A DNA stretch of 64,000 bases from Mesostigma viride (taxonomy: Eukaryota > Streptophyta > Mesostigmatophyceae > Mesostigmatales > Mesostigmataceae): positions 4,679,824-4,743,823 of the forward strand of contig RPFO01000050.1 in assembly GCA_009746045.1 (NCBI GenBank). The letters run 5' to 3'. Position numbers and translations under genes: made by a program. Position 1 is the first letter of the stretch. Every line of letters starts with the position of its first letter. Below, one piece after another: positions 1-9,888 of this stretch. The notes beneath the pieces are model-generated. The model saw nothing but the letters and a program-made list of their open reading frames with translations, was not told the DNA's origin and searched no databases.

Positions 1-392
1 ACAGTACTGGCGCGGCGCCCAGGTGCCACTGACCAGTTGTACTACAAAGAACCCACTTGTACTGATTCTTTCGACATTGTACTACGTTTAGTCACTGTCT
101 ACTTCAACCCAGGCGGTCATACCACCTCCTAGGCAGGTTGTGCTACACCTGAACGAATCTTTACTAGCCTGAGCTAGTTTGAACTAGTTTGAAGTAGATT
201 GTACTACCCTGTAGTACCAATGAAGTACTTTGAACTACATCCAAGTACTTGGAAACAGTCCAGAGGTCATTTGCAGGGACTTCCACCCTTTCTAGGAGCA
301 TTTCTCGCAGATCAGCCATGAGGCAGCGGCACCGACTCGCACTCCGCTCCCCTTAGTCGCAAATCAGGGAATCCAGATCGTAAGATCAACCA
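1..392 (-). repeat. Family A terminal A repeat, partial, reverse orientation
   Basis: Reverse complement of the roughly 465-bp A repeat that recurs at 13113, 15571, 16493, 36530, 46011 and 48213. The repeat begins TGGTTGATCTTACGATC, here read backwards and ending at 392. The window starts inside it, so the element lies outside to the left. It abuts a D-family A1 repeat that lacks its first 57 bp, so one of the two insertions cost D its left tip. The body contains the family array of AAGTACTT, GTAGTAC and CTAGTTCAAA words. Confidence 0.85.
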
Positions 393-397
393 GCCGT

Positions 398-544
398 ATA
401 GCACCAAAAGAAAAAATAATTTTAGAAAAAATATTTTTTGTGCTGGCACCCGTACCCCAGCCACCCAGGTAGAGGTTGGCTGGACAGGTGGTTGCTATAA
501 AAGGTGGGCTTCCATTCTAGGGAAGCAGGTTGTGTCTTTTGCCT
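398..544 (+). repeat. D-family A1 repeat with TATA promoter
   Basis: Matches 7198-7332 (A2) nearly base for base, including the run from AGCACCAAAAG to CTTTTGCCT. The first 57 bp of A2 (7141-7197) are missing here, where a family A repeat abuts. A clear TATA box sits at 496-503, so this repeat probably carries the element promoter. Confidence 0.8.
496..503 (+). promoter_or_regulatory. TATA box of D element (copy in A2 at 7284-7291)
   Basis: TATAAAAG in a GC-richer context, about 110 bp upstream of the gag start at 613 and duplicated at 7284-7291 in A2. The position inside the terminal repeat fits a retrotransposon promoter. Assignment rests on motif and position only. Confidence 0.55.
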
Positions 545-612
545 GAGAACCTCAAGTGACCACATCACAAAAAACAAAACGCAATATAACACATCAAGCA
601 TTATAACCCACC

Positions 613-1731
613 ATGACCTCAGTGACAGCCCCAGAGCGGAATTTCATAGCAAAGCTCAAGCAAGAAGCCAGGGAGGGATGCACCCCAAAGGAGGCCGCAA
701 CTGCGGTCCAGAAGATCCTAGGGGAGGGGCATTGGCTAGAGCGGATCCAGAAGCTCAATCCGGGGCGTGCCAAGAACGTCATGGACGTGTTGGAGAAAAG
801 GGGGTTTTGTCAGCGACTGGGATGGGGAGGAGGCCCTGGCCGATGTGCTAGCAGCGCAACTGGGGGAGGCTATTGCAAAGCCGGATCCACCAGTGTCAGC
901 AGGTGGGGTGGGAGCTGGGGGTGTTCCCCTTTTGGCAGGTGGAAGCGGAGGGGCGGGGCATGGTGGACCGGGCGCTGGCGAGGAGGATGGCGCCCCTGGG
1001 GCGATCGACCAGGATGTGGCGGACCTAGACCGGAACATAGGTCGGCTGCTGGGGACCGAGACGGGCTATGCAACGCCAGCGGGAGGGCTTCCATCCCGCC
1101 CGGGCGACGCCCGCACTGGCGGAGAAATTGGCGACCTGATATCGGCCATGTCGAAGCTGCTGGACCAGGCAAAGACTCCAGCAACTGCAAGCCCAGCCGC
1201 AGCGGCGACTGCTGGCAGGCTGGCGCGCACGAAGGGGGTGGCGCTGAGCGGGCATGCAGTGCCGGTCCTGGTGAGCAACATGCTGGAGGCGGTGCTGCCG
1301 GGGATGCTGGACTACGCAGAGAGCGTGGGGGGGAAGTCAATCCGTGCATCGTTAATGCTGACGATGCACGGCAGCTCAGCCAGCGGGGATAGGCGGATGC
1401 TGCTCCTGCAGATGGCAGGAATTCTGGACACGATGGTGACAGAATTTGGCTACTGGGCCACACCACGCTCCGAACTAATTCATTCTCTGTAAATCTGAAG
1501 CTGGCAGCAGCCGAGTACCTGGCAAAGCTGATCACGGCATGCCAGCTGGTGGATGTGGGGTCGACGGGTTGGAAGAGCACTCCGTCGGCAATGCTGCCAT
1601 TCCAGGAGGGTGGAGCAATGCTGGCGTCTCCGGCGGTGCGGGCGGCGATGAGCATGGGGAAGCTGCAGCACAAGCTGGAGCAGGGTCCCGGCAAGAAGGG
1701 GCAGGGCGGCCCGTCCAACAACAACAAGTGA
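613..1731 (+). pseudogene. gag: D-family gag, frameshifted
   Basis: Starts at ATG 613 (MTSVTAPERNF). The reading frame must change near 800 in a GGGGGTTTTG tract (to continue as VSDWDGEEAL) and again near 1460-1490 (to continue as NLKLAAAEYLAKLI). It ends with PSNNNK and TGA at 1729-1731. The C-terminal part shares the pattern TKGVAL and then AEYLAKL with A and C Gag (TKGVxL, ACxEYxAR), so this is the equivalent of their conserved Gag C-terminal domain. No zinc knuckle is visible. The protein would bind the element RNA and form particles; that role is inferred from position and family. Not intact. Confidence 0.6.
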
Positions 1732-1734
1732 GGG
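1724..1734 (+). promoter_or_regulatory. gag stop / pol GUG overlap (D)
   Basis: AAGTGAGGG at 1726-1734: the gag TGA overlaps a GTG in the -1 frame, and the -1 frame continues as VRERCLLPLPLPAP, aligning with VRGRGVFPLPVPA of A and VRGRGVLPLPVK of C. The same nonamer occurs at the gag stop of every A and C copy here. It may mark coupled termination-reinitiation or -1 frameshifting; no standard slippery heptamer is visible. Confidence 0.5.
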
Positions 1735-2392
1735 AGCGGTGCCTTCTTCCACTACCTCTTCCAGCACCCCTGCCACCTCGTGACTGGTGGCAGCAGGTAC
1801 GCTCAGGCCGTAGGCGCGATAGGATGAGTCGGGCTTTTAATGCTCGCACACTAGCCTGTCAGACGGTTAGGGCGTTAAACTGGATGGGGGGGGGGGCGAG
1901 ACCCGCCTGCTGTAGATTCAGCCCGTGTGCCCGGGCCTCTGCAGCAGGCGGTCCTAGATGGGATCGATGATGCTTGCAGGTCCTTTGTCCGCCGGAACGG
2001 TGGTTCCGTAGCGGCAATGGCAGGATTTGTAGTGGATAAGGGTGAATATGCTGAAGGAGCCCCTTACGAGCCGTTAGTGGCCGCACGCTTGGCCTTGCCT
2101 GGTCCGGGGGAAGGTGGCCAAGTGGATGTGCTGAACTTACTACCCCCCTCTTGGGGAGCAATTTTGAATTATGAGAGTAGGATGGTACGGACGCTGAGCT
2201 CAGCAGAGCGGATCTTGCAGAAGTCGATGCGGATCTCGCGGGGGTGTAGCATGGAGGAGTTCGCGCGGGTTTGCACGGTGTGTGTGGAGAGGGGGATTTT
2301 GGGTGGATTTTTTGAGGAGGAGCCGCCTATGGTGAACGGTACTTTTGGGGTCGGAAACCCGACGGCCGTATACGGCTGATTGTGGACAACCG

Positions 2393-3766
2393 CAGTGTTT
2401 CTAGTAAGGGTTTTTGCTCGCGTCAGCCTGGCTGACTCGCCGCCGTTGGCGGCGCGTCGGACGGCTGACTCGCCGCCGTTGGCGGCGCGTCAGAAAGCTG
2501 ACTCGTTGCCAACGGCGGCAAGTTAGCCAATGGAAGCTCAAGTGGGGAATCCGAAAGGGGTTCTCTTGCTACAGGGCCGAACGACCCCTGAGATAAGGTT
2601 TGGGGCACATGTCTAGCTTTTGAGTCAGTCTGACTTGTAAAAGCGCAACGAGAAATGGGTTCGATGCATGATACAAAATTCAGAATAATATGACCTACTT
2701 CAACTGTTTTTCTGAATTTACTGTTACACTTAATTAGGATGGCATCCACAATGCCACAGCCCAGTACGGCACACACCCACATCAAACTTATTATTTATCA
2801 AACTTAAAATAAAAGACTTTAATGATGAGCTCGTGAACACTAGTGATGTCCCAGCTAGTGGCATGGCAAAACGACCGGCCTGGGGGCTCACCAGCATTGC
2901 CGGACTGAGCCGATGCTGCTGCTACACCACTGGCAGCATTGCTATCATTTCCCCTTTTCCTCTTGCTGCGGTTCAGCTCGTTTGCTGCCTGGCCTACGCC
3001 AACAATGGCACGCGGACTAGGCGCAGGCGCTTTGGCCATGTCGGCGGCCTGTTTCGGCATTAAAAAAGCTGCGATCCCCCCAGATTTAATTTTCCCCAGT
3101 ATTCCTTTCGGCGCCATCCCTTCACCCAAAAACTTCCAACCCCCAGGTCGCTAACTTTTCTAGTTGACTATCAGACTAAACCATTAACGTTGTTAAATGT
3201 TTATACAATATTTCTGACCCGGGCCGAAATTTCACCTACGCGTATAGTAATGAATGGATCCAACAAATCTAAAGCGTTAATCAACACACCTGGAATCCGA
3301 TTCAAAGCAATCTACAAGGAAAGGATGTTCATCTAAATCAGGCAACCTCGCAAAGCTGCGTCAATCAGCTCATCAATCATATTCCGGAGGATCGACCATT
3401 GCCAGTCGTCCTCGGCTAGGTATTGTGCTCGTCTCGAACAGTGGTCTAGACTCTAGAAGTCTCGTCACTCTCGCCGCCAAGCAGGCAAGGGCCGGCAGGT
3501 CTGGCACTTGGCATGGTAACGGGCTGTTTAGGAAGGATTCCGCACTGTCTGACGCATAGACTCGGTGCACATGAGTACTGACGCAGGACGTGCTGCCTAA
3601 ATTTACGCGTCAGACGACTGACGTGCAGTCAAAATTTACGCGTCAGACGACTGACGCGGGGCCAAAATTTACGCGTCAGCTGTCTGACGTGCGGACGAAA
3701 AAGTCGGACGCGTCAGACACTGACGCGTCAGCGGCTGACGTATACGTCCCGTTACTAGAAACACTG
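2393..3766 (+). mobile_element. Non-autonomous hAT transposon with perfect 8-bp TSD
   Basis: Ends are CAGTGTTTCTAGTAA (2393-2407) and its reverse complement finishing at 3766. Target duplication GACAACCG at 2385-2392 and 3767-3774 is perfect. The 8-bp duplication and CAGTG terminus are diagnostic of hAT. Subterminal regions carry many CTGACG/CGTCAG and GCTGACTCGCC words (2425-2530 and 3570-3745), typical transposase-binding arrays. At 1,374 bp it is too short for an hAT transposase and none is visible. Excising it in silico rejoins the D pol reading frame. Confidence 0.92.
2791..3129 (-). CDS. Small basic ORF inside hAT element, unrecognised
   Basis: 112 codons beginning MGEGMAPKGILG and containing a basic NLS-like KRKRG stretch followed by an Ala/Ser-rich tail. 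It could be the remnant N-terminus of an hAT transposase or captured host sequence. No zinc-finger BED or dimerisation motif is visible. A chance ORF cannot be excluded. Confidence 0.25.
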   Translation of the reverse strand: MGEGMAPKGILGKIKSGGIAAFLMPKQAADMAKAPAPSPRAIVGVGQAANELNRSKRKRGNDSNAASGVAAASAQSGNAGEPPGRSFCHATSWDITSVHELIIKVFYFKFDK

Positions 3767-5263
3767 GACAACCGGCGTGGCAACATGCCACTACCAGATC
3801 CTATGCCCGCTTTTCTACCGCACCTTGGCGTGATTTGCGATTTGCCCACGCGCGCTGGGGAGGATGTTTTTGGGGGCGTATCAGATTTGGATTCGTACTA
3901 CAACAGACTCCGCCTGCCAGTTTGGATGCGGCGGTACTGTGCGTGGATGCCGGTGTGGTCGGATCTGGTGGGCCTGAGTGGGGCTCGTCGGAATGTGTGG
4001 CCGTGGATGTTGTGCTGGCCAATGGGCAACAAGCTGGCTGTCGCCGTGGCCCAGTGTGTGCATCAGTCTGTGTCGTACCGCTGTGGCCCCAAGCCGCCGT
4101 TGGAAGCTAGTCGTGGGCTGAGCATCAACATGTCCGCGCTGATCCTGGTGGCGGAGGCCAACGAGGCGGGGGAGATCGTCCGGCTGAGGATGGAGGAGGA
4201 CCCTGCTGCGCCCTTGGCGCCCTCGCCGTGCTTCGAATCTCGGCAGGATCTGGAAGGTATGCATGCTGTGACGATCGATGATTTCCATTTCACCCACTGT
4301 GCGTCGATGGATGGGGTGAATCAGCAGCTAGATCGTGTTCAGGCTGCCTACGCCGCTGTTGGGCTGGTGCAGAAGTCTGACAAGGTGGTACGGGCGACAG
4401 CAGAGCAGACTGGTGTGCAGGCGGTGGGGGTCATTCACCAAAGAGATGGTCACGTGGTGCCTGTTCCTGAGCGTGTGGTGGCAGTTATCGCTGCTACTCA
4501 TAGAATCTTAGATCGCGGGTTCACATACTACCGCGAACTTAGTTCTGTGCTTGGGAAGTGGGTGTGGATGCATCTGCTGTGCCGCCCCATGCTTTCGGTG
4601 TGGTCTGAGACGTACCGGCTGCTAGCAGCCATGAATGCCTCCCTGCCTGGGCGCCGCTGGCGCCTCCCTGCGGGGGCCCGCCAGGAGCTTCAGGCGGCGA
4701 TCGACCTGGCCCCCTTTTTGAGGGCGGCCAGGGCCCGGCCCCTTTCTGACCGGGTCGTCGCAAGTGATGCGAGCAGCTCCGGCGGTGGGGTGGTCTACAG
4801 GGACCTGCCTGGGGCCGATTGTGCCCGGCTGGCGACCCGGCGCGAAGCGCGGGGGTGGCGGACGACAGCTTTAACGTCTGGGGAGGACTGGGACCTGGAG
4901 CGCATGGAGGAGGGGGACTACAGCCTACTGGATAGTGGCCACTGGCGTACGGCACTGTCCTACCGGTGGCGGGGGCAGCCTAACCACATCAACGTCAAGG
5001 AGGCGATTGCTGCGACACAGGGGGTCGAGTGGTCGTGCCGGACCAAGGCGTGTCCAGGTAAGCGAGTCGTCCGGCTCGTGGACTCCAGTGCTGTGGTGGG
5101 GGCGTTTGTCAGAGGGCGGTCGTCTTCCTACCGCCTCAACCAGCTGGTTCGGCGCTACTGCGCTCTGTCACTGGCTGGCGACATGCAGAGCCACTGGGTC
5201 TGGGTGGCTACCGACCACAACCCAGCTGACAAGGCCAGTCGGCGTGGTGATGTGACCCGGTGT

Positions 5264-5290
5264 GGTGGCGTGCATCCCAACCCTGGGCCT
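5264..5290 (+). other. Degenerate 2A-like motif in D pol
   Basis: Codes GGVHPNPGP between RNase H (NPADKASRRGD) and the recombinase N-terminal domain (LEGTVNPVSTLPAYRRA). The NPG^P core is intact but the aspartate of the D-V/I-E-x-NPGP consensus is glycine and the glutamate is histidine, so skipping may be weak or lost. It lies at the same position as the canonical motif of A and C. Confidence 0.6.
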
Positions 5291-5571
5291 GAGGGGGCGC
5301 GACGCCCTCGGGACTTGGCACTTTTGGAGGGCACAGTCAACCCTGTGTCTACCTTGCCAGCGTACCGGCGCGCGGCGGCTGTCTACGTGGCGTGGGCGCC
5401 ACCTGGCCCTGTCGACCCAGCTGACGCGGAAGCCATTTTCTGTGAGTGGATTTCTGCTGTCTACCATGCCAGAGGCGGGCGGGGGCGTACCTTATGCCAG
5501 CACGCCAAGGCCTGTCTGCAACTGTACTACCCCGACATTGTTCGGAATTGGGTACTGGCGGACCGCCTGCT

Positions 5572-6352
5572 TGGTTGATCTCCCTCGATCTGGATTCCCT
5601 AATTTGTCGGGGCGGAGGGAGCGAAGGAGGCGAGGGACGCCGCTGGGTGACAGCACATATAAAAAATAAATAGAGCATTTAATATTTTATAATAGGCCCT
5701 GGTCTTTTATAAGGGGCAGTAGTCACAATGTATAAGGGCCCTGGAATTTAATAAGGGGCGCCAGTGTGGTGGTACGAGATCTGCCCTCTAATAGGGTGAA
5801 AGTCCGTACAAGTAACTTGTAAACTAGTTCTAAGTACTTGGACGTAGTTCCAAGTACTTCACTTGGCCTACAGGGTAGTACAGTCTACTTCAATCTACTT
5901 CAAACTAGTTCATTCTAGTTCAAACTAGTGCTGACGTGCTTCGGCGTAGCACTGGACGCTCAGGAGGTGAACGGACCTACTGGGGTGTAGTAGACCAAGA
6001 CTAAACGTAGTACAATGTCAAAAGAATTAGTAGGGATGGGTTCCTTGTAGTACAACAACTGGCCAAGGGTGCTTTTGGCGCCAAAACCAGGTGTACCGGA
6101 CTTGCATCCGCCACAGTGGGCAAGTACGCTGCCACTTCGCATGGTGTACGAATATTGAATGGGTCACGGAATTGTGTTTCGACCCGAATTAGAAGGACCT
6201 GGGCCGCCGCCGGCCCAAGTCTGAGAAAAAGTGCTGGCATATAACCAGCCGAGGTGTGCCTGAGCTGGTATTCGTTTTTATTAGTTAGTGGTGACGGCCA
6301 GCCATGGTGGCTGGCAATGATTTAAACGAATGCAAAAGGCCTCCCCGAGTCA
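5572..6352 (+). mobile_element. Truncated family B insertion (A repeat plus about 65 bp) in D pol
   Basis: Starts exactly at TGGTTGATCTCCC, runs through the complete B-family A repeat (to 6284) and about 65 bp of B internal sequence, then joins D pol at a G-run shared by both (about 6352). It has no B1, A2 or B2. The same A-plus-short-tail form occurs at 13827-14623. The insertion is accompanied by loss of about 85 codons of the recombinase. Confidence 0.75.
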
Positions 6353-6945
6353 GGGGGCGGCCCAGCACGTCCTCGTCCGGGATCCACTTTCTTTGTGGCT
6401 CCTGCGACGTCTGACGGCTTGCCAGCCCCCGGATGCACTCCTCTTTCGGGGCTTAACGTACAGCCAGGCTAGGCAGCAGTGGGAGGCTGTGCAGGCCCGC
6501 ATGGGCATCCCAGGGATGTTTTCTTTTCACAGCCTCCGGCATGGGGGGGCGACGCACGAGGCCATCGCTGGCGAGTCGCCGGAGGCCATCCAGCTGCGCG
6601 GCCGGTGGGCTTCGGCCCTCTCGGTCACGCGCTACATTGGCCTCCACCGCAGCCTCCTGGGGCGCGACATCCTGCCCGCCCTCTGGGCTCAGGCCCTGGG
6701 TTTTGACCCAGCGGCCTTCCGGCGCCACTTCGGTGGCGTCGAGTTTTGACGTCTTCCTGTCTTTATCTCTCGTCTTTTAGCTATCAACTGACCTTACCCT
6801 TGTGTGGGAGGTCAGGGGGGAAATGGTTTAACTAACCCGAGGGTGAACCTGGGTTGGGACAAAGTACCCCCATAGCTAGGTAGTTTAAGTTTTTTTTTTG
6901 CATGTCCTACGTGTTTTCGGCTGTTAGCCATGTAAGGAGATGTGG

Positions 6946-7140
6946 GTAGAGCAGGGGCACAGCTGCTGTGGGCTGGCCCTGCACATTCACATAGTGTGCT
7001 CACCCTAGCATACAGATGGCCGTGTTGCCATCTGGTAGACATGTCTGTGTTATTCCACCGTATAGAGCTAGCACACATATTGTAATAAATTTGATGTTTT
7101 GTGGTGATGCATGCAAAGCAAGGCAAGGCCAGAAATGGAT
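6946..7140 (+). repeat. D-family B1 repeat
   Basis: Matches 7359-7553 (B2) over 195 bp with few changes. It includes a TGTAATAAATTTG stretch that could hold the polyadenylation signal (AATAAA); B2 has TGTAAAAAATTTG instead. It lies 3' of the pol stop, directly before A2. Confidence 0.85.
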
Positions 7141-7332
7141 TTGATGAGCTATGCTCATTTTATCTATGACTAACCTGCTGAGCGGAGAATGCAACGCCAA
7201 ATAGCACCAAAAGAAAAAATATTTTATGTGCTGGCACCCGTACCCCAGCCACCCAGGTAGGGGTTGGCTCGACAGGTGGTTGCTATAAAAGGTGGGCTTC
7301 CATTCTAGGGAAGCAGGTTGTTTCTTTTGCCT
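7141..7332 (+). repeat. D-family A2 repeat
   Basis: Starts TTGATGAGCTATGCTCA. The GAGC-TAT-GCTC inverted repeat just inside the end parallels the GATC..GATC inverted repeats at the same place in families A, B and C. It ends CTTTTGCCT, followed by the CCCACCC spacer. TATA box at 7284-7291. Confidence 0.85.
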
Positions 7333-7553
7333 CCCACCCACCCACCCTGGCAAAAGGGGTAGAGCAGGGGCACAGCTGCTGTGGGCTGGCCCTGCACATT
7401 CACATAGTGTGCTCACCCTAGCATACAGATGGCCGTGTTGCCATCTGGTAGACATGTCTGTGTTATTCCACCGTATAGAGCTAGCACACATATTGTAAAA
7501 AATTTGATGTTTTGTGGTGATGCATGCAAAGCAAGGCAAGGCCAGAAATGGAT
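7333..7553 (+). repeat. D-family C-rich spacer and B2 repeat
   Basis: Spacer 7333-7358 starts CCCACCCACCCACCC, a potential G-quadruplex on the minus strand, present at the same junction in the other families. B2 is 7359-7553. The element ends at GAAATGGA and flanking DNA follows; no target duplication is visible, as expected for recombinase-mediated integration. Confidence 0.8.
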
Positions 7554-7914
7554 GGGTGGGTTGCATGGCATCTGGTTCGCAAAATTGTGAAGTTACAGCC
7601 GATGCATTGGCAGTATTTCTGCCCATTTAGGGGTTATAGGTCTTCACTTTCGGTATTTCTTGGACCTAGCTAGAACGCAGCACAAGCGTGGTTTATATCA
7701 TTTTCGAACCGGTTGGCCAGCTTTGGTGCGCTCTGCTCTCGGAAAGCTGTGTAACAGAATAAAATGGTAGATTCTGCTTCGGTTGGAATAAGATCTTTTA
7801 CCTTTTGCTTATCGTAGCGAAACTGACTTGGAAACTCCTTGGAACTTGGAGAACTCCGGATATTCTCTAGGAGTCACTGAGCTTGGTCGTTTCCCGTCTA
7901 GAAGCCGTTCCTAC
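7554..7914. other. Unassigned spacer between D and B copy 1
   Basis: 361 bp of moderate GC. No ORF with recognisable homology, no terminal repeats. Probably older host or transposon sequence into which B copy 1 inserted. Confidence 0.5.
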
Positions 7915-8257
7915 TGGTTGATCTCCCTCGATCTGGATTCCCTGATTTGTCGGGGCGGAGGGAGCGAAGGAGGCGAGGGACGCCGCTGGGTGACAGCACA
8001 TATAAAAAATAAATAGAGCATTTAATATTTTATAATAGGCCCTGGTCTTTTATAAGGGGCATTAGTCACAATGTATAAGGGCCCTGGAATTTAATAAGGG
8101 GCGCCAGTGTGGTGGTACGAGATCTGCCCTCTAATAGGGTGAAAGTTCGTACAAGTAACTTGTAAACTAGTTCTAAGTACTTGGACGTAGTTCCAAGTAC
8201 TTCACTTGGCCTACAGGGTAGTACAGTCTACTTCAATCTACTTCAAACTAGTTCATT

Positions 8258-8908
8258 CCCTACTAGTTCATTACCTTGGCAGTTGATCACCCATTGGTTG
8301 ACAAACGGGCCACCGACGTCCAGCACCTGCTTATGCATCGGGCCATCGGGGTCAATTCCCAATTGCACCACCGGTACTCCCACGCGGCGGCGTGCTTATG
8401 CAACTTTCCAGATGAAACAATTGAGCACAGATTTATGGACTGCCAACTCGCAGGGGTTTGGCAATGGCTGCTGGGTATATGGGCCAAGTGGATGGCTATT
8501 ACAGCTCCCCCCACCACCGTCACACTATCTACGGTTATTTTCGGCATCACGGGATTACGGGACGCGAGCCTCACAGCCAACCAGATGGCATGGATATGGC
8601 TCCGCACGACGATGCTTCACACCATATGGCAAGTTCGCAACGAGACCGTATTCACGTTACGTGCCGCGTACACGAGAGGTGCCGTGGTCCGCCGGTTTAT
8701 CTCCTCTTGGAACCTGGCTATGCGTCGTTACTGGCTCCTGGCGACGGAACAACACAAAGTATGGGACCCGGGCCCTAACAATGACACCCCCAGCCCACTG
8801 GAAGTCTTCCATGCACTCATGGGCATGAACCAGGTCTTTACACGTATGCCGGATGACAATATAACTACAGTACAATGGCTACCTTGGTCGCAGGGCGCGC
8901 CTTATTAA
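8258..8908 (+). pseudogene. LINE ORF2 C-terminus (zinc-binding RVT tail)
   Basis: The frame starting near 8276 gives about 205 codons ending at TAA 8906-8908. It has the zf-RVT pattern of non-LTR retrotransposons: paired Cys in CLCNF, then DETIEHRFMDC, then a VWQWLLGIW segment and a WIWLRTTMLHTIWQVRNETVF stretch. The RT and endonuclease domains are absent because of 5' truncation. The reading frame is uninterrupted, suggesting a fairly recent insertion. Confidence 0.75.
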
Positions 8909-9013
8909 TGCGGGCAACCCAATTTAGGCACAACTAGGCATTTCAGGCTATTTTTGGCATACCTGGGTCACCTTAACTGTTATATGGAAATAAACTAACA
9001 CCCATTTCACCGG
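8258..9013 (+). mobile_element. 5'-truncated LINE insertion with 13-bp TSD
   Basis: Inserted in the A1 repeat of B copy 1. A perfect duplication AAACTAGTTCATT flanks it at 8245-8257 and 9014-9026, a size typical of target-primed reverse transcription. The 5' end is truncated inside ORF2. The 3' UTR (8909-9013) has no poly(A) tail. Confidence 0.85.
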
Positions 9014-9529
9014 AAACTAGTTCATTCTAGTTCAAACCAGTGCTGACGTTGACAGACGTGCTTCGGCGTAGCACTGGACGCTCAGGAGGTGAACGGACCT
9101 ACTGGGGTGTAGTAGACCAAGACTAAACGTAGTACAATAATGTCAAAAGAATTAGTAGGGATGGGTTTCTTGTAGTACAACTGGCCAAGGGTGCTTTTGG
9201 CGCCAAAACCGGGGTGTACCGGACTTGCATCCGCCACGGTGGGCAAGTACGCTGCCACTTCGCATGGTGTACGAATATTGTATGGGTCACGGAATTGTGT
9301 TTCGACCCGAATTAGAAGGACCTGGGCCGCCGCCGGCCCAAGTCTGAGAAAAAGTGCTGGCATATAACCAGCCGAGGTGTGCCTGTGCTGGTATTCGTTT
9401 TTATTAGTGGTGACGGCCAGCCATGGTGGCTGGCAATGATTTAAACGAATGCAAAAGGCCTTCCCGAGTCCGGGGGGGCTGGGAATGAATTTTAGTTAGA
9501 GACGCGCGACGGTGGTCGGCGTCCAAGCG

Positions 9530-9888
9530 GTCGTTTGAGGGCCAGTCGTTGAAAATCGGGGCAGAAATTGCGGATTTAGTGCCGAAATCTGCGGTAGGGT
9601 GCCGGCAATCTTTTTCAGCCTTAACTGACCTGGGACGAGGCGAATAAAGGTTGCTTGGACCTGTTTCGATGGTCCTAAACGACGAGCAAAGGTGGCCGGC
9701 TGCTGTCCCGTCGTTTGAGGGGTGGGCATAGAAATTTTGACCCGAAATTGAGTCGCAAGGCCGGAAAGTGCGGTAAGGGAACGAAAATTCTATTTCGGCC
9801 CTGGGCGTGCTTGTTCGAGCTGTTTTACGTTTGATACTGCCTTGCACGATGACCCTCAACGACGAGCAGTGTAAAAAATATAGTAGGC
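9530..9888 (+). repeat. Two diverged about 179-bp tandem repeats in B internal region
   Basis: TCGTTTGAGGG recurs at 9532 and 9711, and AAACGACGAGC / TCAACGACGAGC recur at about 9676 and 9855, a constant offset of 179 bp. Sequence between them is alignable but diverged. The words CGTCGTTT and AAACGACG are inverted relative to each other, so each unit can fold. Copies 2 (about 35102-35460) and 3 (reverse, about 40045-40405) carry the same array. Confidence 0.6.

Larger units (their letters stand above)
1732..6749 (+). pseudogene. pol: D-family pol (RT - RNase H - 2A-like - tyrosine recombinase), interrupted
   Basis: Coding pieces: about 1732-2392 (N-terminal region and start of RT), 3767-5571 (RT, RNase H, recombinase N-terminus) and about 6353-6749 (recombinase C-terminus, stop 6747-6749). 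The gap 2393-3766 is an hAT insertion; removing it with one target copy restores the frame (VDN-RRGN). A one-base deletion near 2352 breaks the frame just before. RT catalytic IDD is at 4274-4282 (TIDDFHF). RNase H carries VASDAS, VKEA, LVDSS and NPADKASR. The recombinase has HSLRHGGAT, RGRW and the tyrosine in VTRYIGLH, so here the HxxR box is complete (A and C have Y in place of that H). The B insertion at 5572-6352 removed about 85 codons, including the first arginine box. Confidence 0.8.
398..7553 (+). mobile_element. Family D PAT-like tyrosine-recombinase retrotransposon (nearly full length, decayed)
   Basis: Split direct repeats give the PAT/Kangaroo layout: A1 398-544, gag 613-1731, pol about 1732-6749, B1 6946-7140, A2 7141-7332, C-rich spacer 7333-7358, B2 7359-7553. 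A1 lacks the first 57 bp present in A2. Pol order is RT, RNase H, degenerate 2A motif, tyrosine recombinase, as in DIRS-type elements. It is interrupted by an hAT element (2393-3766) and by a truncated family B insertion (5572-6352) that removed about 85 codons of the recombinase. Frameshifts in gag and pol show it is dead. It is the most diverged of the four families and the only one whose A repeat lacks the GTAGTAC/CTAGTTC array. Confidence 0.85.
7915..9407 (+). repeat. B-family A1 repeat, interrupted by LINE
   Basis: The two arms 7915-8257 and 9014-9407 together match A2 (11109-11818). The repeat contains AT-rich TATA-like stretches, an array of AAGTACTT / GTAGTAC / CTAGTTC words, and GTACCGGACTTGCATCC, which is shared word for word with the family A repeat. 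Confidence 0.85.
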
